Assembly (NCBI GenBank): GCA_003290165.1
Contig: QNQO01005893.1
Location: forward strand, 1 to 64,000
Direction of reading: 5' to 3'
Origin: Berberis thunbergii
Taxonomy: Eukaryota; Streptophyta; Magnoliopsida; Ranunculales; Berberidaceae
DNA: 64,000 nucleotides
Shown: positions 59,802 to 64,000 of the stretch, piece by piece
How the letters are laid out: each line of letters begins with the position of its first letter
Numbering within the stretch: the stretch's first letter is position 1
The notes under the pieces: generated by a model
Seen by the model: only the letters and a program-made list of their open reading frames with translations
Databases searched by the model: none
Told to the model about the DNA's origin: nothing
Position numbers and translations under genes: made by a program

Positions 59802-60085
59802 TAATAAATCATTAACAATTCTACACAGCCAAACTTGCTGGCCAGGAGTGCTCCAGGAGCTGCTCCCAAGCACATGTTTTGAGGAGAGAGAATCCAATTG
59901 TAAAGCATTCTCTGAAGAAGAAGAAGAAGATAAAAAAAAACACATAAAAATCAAAAGTTGAAGTAAATTTACAACTTTAAACATGAATAGTCAAGGTGGG
60001 TGTTTACTTTTTCTGAGTTGGTGGAGATGGTTTGGGTGATGTACAAATGAAGAGATGTGGAGGAAAAAAAGGCTTCAAGAGCCAT
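59802..60085 (-). CDS. Unrecognised two-exon gene start (weak)
   Basis: A CT-rich leader (60200-60086) precedes ATG at 60085. Exon 1, 60085-60008, encodes MALEAFFSSTSLHLYITQTI and six more residues and ends at a good donor (AAA-GTAAAC). A short intron with a TTCTTCTTCTTCTTCAG acceptor leads to exon 2 at 59911. Joined at that acceptor, the frame stays open for about 36 codons to a TAA near 59802. The layout looks like the 5' end of a real plant gene, but I recognise neither product nor domain. It may be a truncated gene or chance. It lies just outside the CACTA terminus at 60217. Confidence 0.25.
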
Positions 60086-60216
60086 GTTTGAAGAGAAGAA
60101 GATCAATTGGTTTTGTTTCAAGGAGAGAGATGAAATGAGATGAGATGGTTGAAATGATGGAACGGGTGTTGGTGAAGGTCCAAGATGGAAACTTTGCAAG
60201 TGAATGAGTCAAATAT

Positions 60217-60535
60217 CACTACTACAAATATAGGCTTGCATAGCGCTTAAAAATAGGCTTAGATAGCGCTTTAAGCTACCATAGCGGTAGCTTAGATAGC
60301 GCTCAAAAAAGCGCTATGCAAGGCGCGTACTTGAATAGCGCTTCGCTTAGATAGCGCTTTTTAAAGTGCTATCTAAGCGTTGATTTTTTTTTAAATTAAC
60401 TTCAATAGCGCCTTCTAAAGCGCTATGTAAGTGCTAATTTTTTTTTAAATTAGCTTGAATAGCGTTTTTTTAAGCGCTATTTAATTTTGTTGATTTTTTT
60501 TAATTAGCTTCAATAGCGCTTTAGAAAGCGCTATT
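60217..60535. mobile_element. CACTA-type terminus with AGCGCTAT subterminal repeats
   Basis: Begins CACTACTACAAATATAGG at 60217, a classic CACTA end. Within 320 bases come about ten copies of AGCGCT(AT), in both orientations and often paired head to head (for example ATAGCGCTTCGCTTAGATAG), the usual transposase-binding array. The other end was not found and may lie beyond the window. Its coding traces run on the - strand, so this would be the 3' end of the element. Confidence 0.8.
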
Positions 60536-60653
60536 TAATTTCGGTGAATTTTTTTTATTAACTACCATATAATATTTTTTTATATAATATTTAATATAAT
60601 AATGACAACGTTCAATCAATCAATAAAGACACAACATTATAACTAACTGTTTC

Positions 60654-60847
60654 TCATTCATTCAAAATATAATTTAAGCATTCATACAAAATTGTTAATA
60701 TGCTATCATATATATACACCAGCTTTTTTAGCCACGAAATGAAATGGCCAACAGCGTCTCCTACAGTCTTAACTTCGTCTGTACATTGCGGCACCGCTGA
60801 ATGTTTCTCAGATTCTACCGCCACTTCAAATTGTATTCTCGCATAAC
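60654..60847 (-). pseudogene. CACTA-associated protein fragment (DUF8039-like)
   Basis: After an acceptor (TGCAATTTCAG) at 60848, the - strand reads YARIQFEVAVESEKHSA and then TDEVKTVGDAVGHFISWLKK. The ending VGDAVG.F..WPK.LV is typical of a domain in proteins of plant CACTA elements; here the usual WPK reads WLK. It ends about 440 bases from the terminus. Length is far short of a full transposase, so it is a remnant or last exon. Confidence 0.6.
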
Positions 60848-60929
60848 CTGAAATTGCATCATGGCATTGTATAAGTATAACAACACACACACTAAGTCGG
60901 TATATAAATCTTAACCTGAAATACAAGAA

Positions 60930-61086
60930 CACACCTATTACTACTACTATATATATGCAAACCACTGCCAAACACAAAGGGTTTTGTATCAGTAAGATAA
61001 ATGTAAATGACTAAAGGTCCAACTATATTTCTTGATAGCGGCCTTCTCAACTAATATATATATATATAGTAGCAGTAATAGGTGTG
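60930..61086. repeat. Inverted repeat spanning CURT1 intron 4 and exon 5 start
   Basis: 60930-60956 (CACACCTATTACTACTACTA then TATATAT) is the reverse complement of 61060-61086 with one mismatch; loop 103 bases. The right arm lies in intron 4 just after the exon 4 donor, and the left arm begins within the first codons of exon 5. Confidence 0.9.
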
Positions 61087-62093
61087 GAACTTACCCCAGA
61101 ATAACCAATTCCAACGAGCTCGAGAACTCCGGGAACTAAAGGAAGCCTATCAATGGCTCGCATATAACAGATATGATCAGTATTAATCTTTTAACTGCAA
61201 TGAAATCTGAAGGGCAGTAAATATTAGAAAGATTTTATGCTCACAGAAATCATCCCTGTAGAGCCCCATAGAGCAACTCCACCAGCAACTACAAGTGAAG
61301 TCATGGCATACTTGTCTTCCATCTTGTCCCACTGCAAAAACAATCAGAAAACTAAACTAATAACACTATTGTTTAACACAAATAATGTCAACATTTTACT
61401 AATCCAACTTTTAAGTTCCAAAACCTTTCAACTTTCTATCTGCTGTTTTTCTCCAGATTCATCCCCAATTGCAAAATGACATACTTGATAAATTTATGAT
61501 GAATATTTCGGAAGAAAGATCAATTTCATTCCTTTAATCCATTAGAGAGATTGTTAATAGTAATCAAGTAATAAACATATAAAAGAAACATCTGCACTAT
61601 ATCATACATATCAATACTTCAACTTAATATCCACAAGGACCACAAAATGTCAAAGCCCAGCTGAAAAGATAATTTCGTACCCCTTCTTGAATGGTTTTAA
61701 AAATCTCAGGCAGCTCGGTTGTTGCAACTTCAGCTGGTGCATCTCCAGTGGCCATGGCAACCACATTACGTGCAATCTTACGACCTGTTCAATATTTTGT
61801 ACACATTAAATTTTATGATCCCAAAAAATATACACTAAGAATCTGAAATCACAGAAATATAAAAGCTCTACAAATGAATAAATAAACAAATATGTGGAGT
61901 GAGTGGTGTACATACAGTATGCTGCAGACTTCCAAGTATTGCGGTTTTGTGGACGTGTTTGTGGTGGCATTGGTGATGGTAGAAGAGTGGGGAGTGTCAC
62001 ACATTGTGTGGATGTGGCAGCCATTGGTCGAGAAGCTTTGCCATCAATAAGAGCTGAAGATGAGATGGAAAGAGTAGTTGAAGTTGAGGCCAT
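60947..62093 (-). pseudogene. CURT1B: CURT1-type thylakoid protein, broken copy
   Basis: Exons on the - strand: 62093-61916 (transit-peptide-like, MASTSTTLSISSSALIDG), 61784-61681 (RKIARNVVAMATGDAPAEVA, ELPEIFKTIQEG), 61331-61245 (WDKMEDKYAMTSLVVAGGVA, LWGSTGMIS), 61156-61095 (IDRLPLVPGVLELVGIGYSG) and the start of exon 5, 60964-60947 (WFAYI, then TAG). CURT1 proteins shape the curved margins of chloroplast thylakoid grana; two amphipathic and two membrane helices are usual. Here exon 3 ends in phase 0 while exon 4 needs one more base, so splicing shifts frame to a near stop. Exon 5 is cut after four conserved residues, losing the last helix. CACTA sequence follows. Confidence 0.85.
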
Positions 62094-62583
62094 GGCTAAC
62101 TGACCTCAATGAGACCCGCTGTTTGTTAGGTAGGAATTATACTCCTTTTAATAATGTTTGTTATGAATCAACATCAAGCACCAACCATTAATACTAATTA
62201 AAAAAGAAGAAAACAAAACTTCAAGGGAAAAAACAAAAAGGATGCAACTCTGTTAAGAAAGATTAGACCTCATAATAAATAAAGCTATTATTGATGTAAG
62301 TTTACTTAATCATGCATCTTTAAGTTCTAAGTGAAAATGGGAAAGGAAACCAGAAGTCCGTGATTAGTATGACGTGTTCAATCTTCATGCTTTTTTTTCC
62401 TCTGCTCTACACTTTCTGTTTCGACCCATTATGACAAATATTTCTAATCTCTATTTGGGATGCAGCATGATATAATTTAGCATCACATTAAAAACATTTA
62501 TAATAAAAGAAAAATGCAACAGCTAGGCTGCTAGAGAAAAATGCAACAGCTAGCACTGTTGAATTTGATAAGACTTGATTCTT
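62094..62583. other. Spacer upstream of the CURT1 copy
   Basis: AT-rich, may hold the CURT1 leader and promoter. No other gene seen. Confidence 0.5.
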
Positions 62584-62925
62584 CTATTCATGATGTTTTT
62601 GTTCCCTTTGCTTCTCAAATGAGGACTCCATTAACTTGTTTCTCAAATGAGGAAGGCATGCAAATGCAATCAAGTACTGATCTAGCTGCACGAAAAGTGT
62701 GAAAGTTTCTATACTGACCTCATCAAATTGTGAAAGATCACCAGCTGGATTAATCCAAGCCCTGAAAAGAATGCTCAAACTTCAGCTTCTTAAACTAAAG
62801 GTCAGGACAACACAAAATTAAGGACTGCAAGAAACTTACATTTCATTGTTCCCATAATACTGCACCAAAACATGTTCTTTAACTTCATCTTTTGGAGAAA
62901 CTGGTGTCGATCTTCCACTCATTAT
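62584..62925 (-). pseudogene. PWWP-like gene fragment
   Basis: Exon-like pieces with good splice sites: 62925-62840 (IMSGRSTPVSPKDEVKEH, VLVQYYGNNEM) and 62761-62719 (AWINPAGDLSQFDE), then 62685-62584 (LDQYLIAFACLPHLRNKLME, stop). The first two join in frame. The pattern HVLVQYYG..E.AWI.P..L..F resembles the second half of a PWWP chromatin-reader domain, preceded in intact proteins by WWPA. The upstream half is absent. It could also belong to an unrelated gene. Same strand as the CURT1 copy and the exon at 63625-63983. Confidence 0.45.
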
Positions 62926-63624
62926 CTGCGGAAAATTCCAGTAGGGGAAAAAAAAGTGAGACAGGCTTCAGAAAACTTTAAAAATAAAAAATCAAAAGAA
63001 AAAAGGAAATCAAGTATTAGATAATTACAACCGTTTATCATTGACGATTGGTAATATAGAAAAGAGTGGATTGCTACCAGTTGCTACATTTGAAATTGTA
63101 ATGCATCGATTTATACCAATGCTTTTAGATAATTGTTAAATGTCTTCATTATCAAAATAAGACTTGTCTTGTCAATATGTATCTAGAACTTTATCTAACT
63201 TTTCAATGGTGCTTTTTTAGGAAATTTTTATTTTTTATTTTTATTTATTTAGTTTGTTATGTTATGTTATGATCATTAACTTCAAAAGCCACATTCAAGG
63301 CATACTCTTTGCACCTAAATTTTGACAATGGTTAGAAACCAATACGAAACTGACACTTCACTCATATTGCATTCCTTAAACCCCAAATTCCACAAACAGG
63401 GATTCCATATCTATTCAAATACATAAAGAACTATTAAAAAGAAAAAGAAAAACCCATTTAATATTTATTGGAATAACATTTCATATCTATTGGAATAAAC
63501 AAAGACATATTACAAGACTAAAACCCATTTCAAATCAACACACCAATCAACCAAAATACATTCACAAACAAAAAAATCATTCAAAACCAAACATAAAGGA
63601 GACAACTTCAAATAAAAACCTTAC
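62926..63624. other. Spacer between gene fragments
   Basis: AT-rich, no exon recognised. The donor at 63624 and the acceptor at 62926 would form its ends if spliced, but the phases do not match. Confidence 0.5.
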
Positions 63625-63983
63625 TTTTCAAGCAGTTCTTTCAAGTCAGAAGTGGCCTCCATGGCCTCCTCCACACTGGGTGCACTTCCGAACACAAGTC
63701 TGTTGACAGGATTAATCGAATCACTCGTCGCAAACATCTCCTCTTCCCCACCAGCAAACTCCCAACCCTCCTCCACAACATCCCTATTCTGCGAAGACAA
63801 CACAACCCCAGATTTGCCATCTTCCGTTGACGACACGAGGCCCCCTGCAATCGGCCAGGTGACGGTGCGTGCAGCGGCTGACACCGCTTGATCTGGGAGA
63901 GTCACAGTGGCGCCTCGTAGGCCGCCGCTGATTCCGAACCCCGCAACCTTCGCTGCTGCTCGCATGACTGCTCCACCTCCCAT
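63625..63983 (-). pseudogene. First exon of an uncharacterised conserved plant protein
   Basis: ATG at 63983, 119 codons plus two bases, ending at a good donor (GAAAA-GTAAGG). It begins MGGGAVMRAAAKVAGFGISG and ends WEFAGGEEEMFAT, VFGSAPSVEEAMEATSDLKE, LLEK. The start and the APS.EEA.EAT..LK end remind me of a conserved plant protein of unknown function, which is recall and not a search. The next exon in this direction (62925) is in the wrong phase and gives an immediate stop, so the rest of the gene seems lost. Only 17 bases lie upstream in the window. Confidence 0.5.
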
Positions 63984-64000
63984 TTCTTGTGTTGTTTGCT

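Noticed and set aside
62840..63983. One gene made of the MGGG exon plus the PWWP-like exons
   Set aside because: The donor at 63625 leaves two bases and the exon at 62925 starts in phase 0, giving an immediate stop. The two pieces are treated as separate fragments.
1..64000. tRNA, rRNA, CRISPR or organelle sequence
   Set aside because: No cloverleaf, rRNA block, spaced repeat array or plastid/mitochondrial gene cluster was recognised.

Overview
This is a transposon-rich stretch of a plant nuclear genome. It has plant-type GT-AG introns, a plant pectate lyase, a chloroplast thylakoid protein (CURT1), a plant kinesin-4 and several plant LTR-retrotransposon lineages, which fits a eudicot. I cannot name the species. 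Only one gene looks intact: a four-exon family-1 pectate lyase (2609-4247, + strand) with a secretion signal and all the family signatures. Nearly everything else is mobile DNA or broken gene copies.

Layout. 1-2608: AT-rich upstream DNA with a 31-base C run and a MITE-like inverted repeat. 2609-4247: pectate lyase. 4876-26915: the 5' LTR of a Tat-like Ty3/gypsy element (D1), split by a nest of insertions. Element C (5088-26577, - strand, gag only) lies inside the D1 LTR, element B (8941-25675, - strand) inside a C LTR, and element A (11106-19618, + strand, perfect TCACT target duplication) inside B. A and B belong to one non-autonomous Athila-like family with no pol; their ORF joins a gag tail to a protease/RT linker-like segment. 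27119-37413: element E, a decayed but full-length Athila-like element inserted in the D1 gag. 37414-39690: rest of D1 (gag, protease, end of pol, 85-bp tandem repeats).

39725-55492: rearranged Tat-like material (F). It has a 2.2-kb block present twice, a coiled-coil accessory ORF on the + strand, and protease, gag, PBS and 5' LTR on the - strand. Between the two blocks is a run of captured host exons: six pieces of a kinesin-4 (FRA1/KIN-4A type), with three exons of 40S ribosomal protein SA embedded in them on the same strand. A truncated RTE-type LINE lies in a kinesin intron, and the segment is bounded on the right by a CACTA-type terminus (47367). 55493-58361: 3' half of a second Tat-like element (D2).

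60217 to the window end: a CACTA terminus with AGCGCTAT subterminal repeats and a transposon-protein fragment. Next come a CURT1 copy with a broken exon junction and lost 3' end, a PWWP-like fragment, and a first exon of an uncharacterised plant protein, all on the - strand. Two separate CACTA-associated clusters of host gene fragments are the most interesting content here. No RNA genes or CRISPR arrays were seen.
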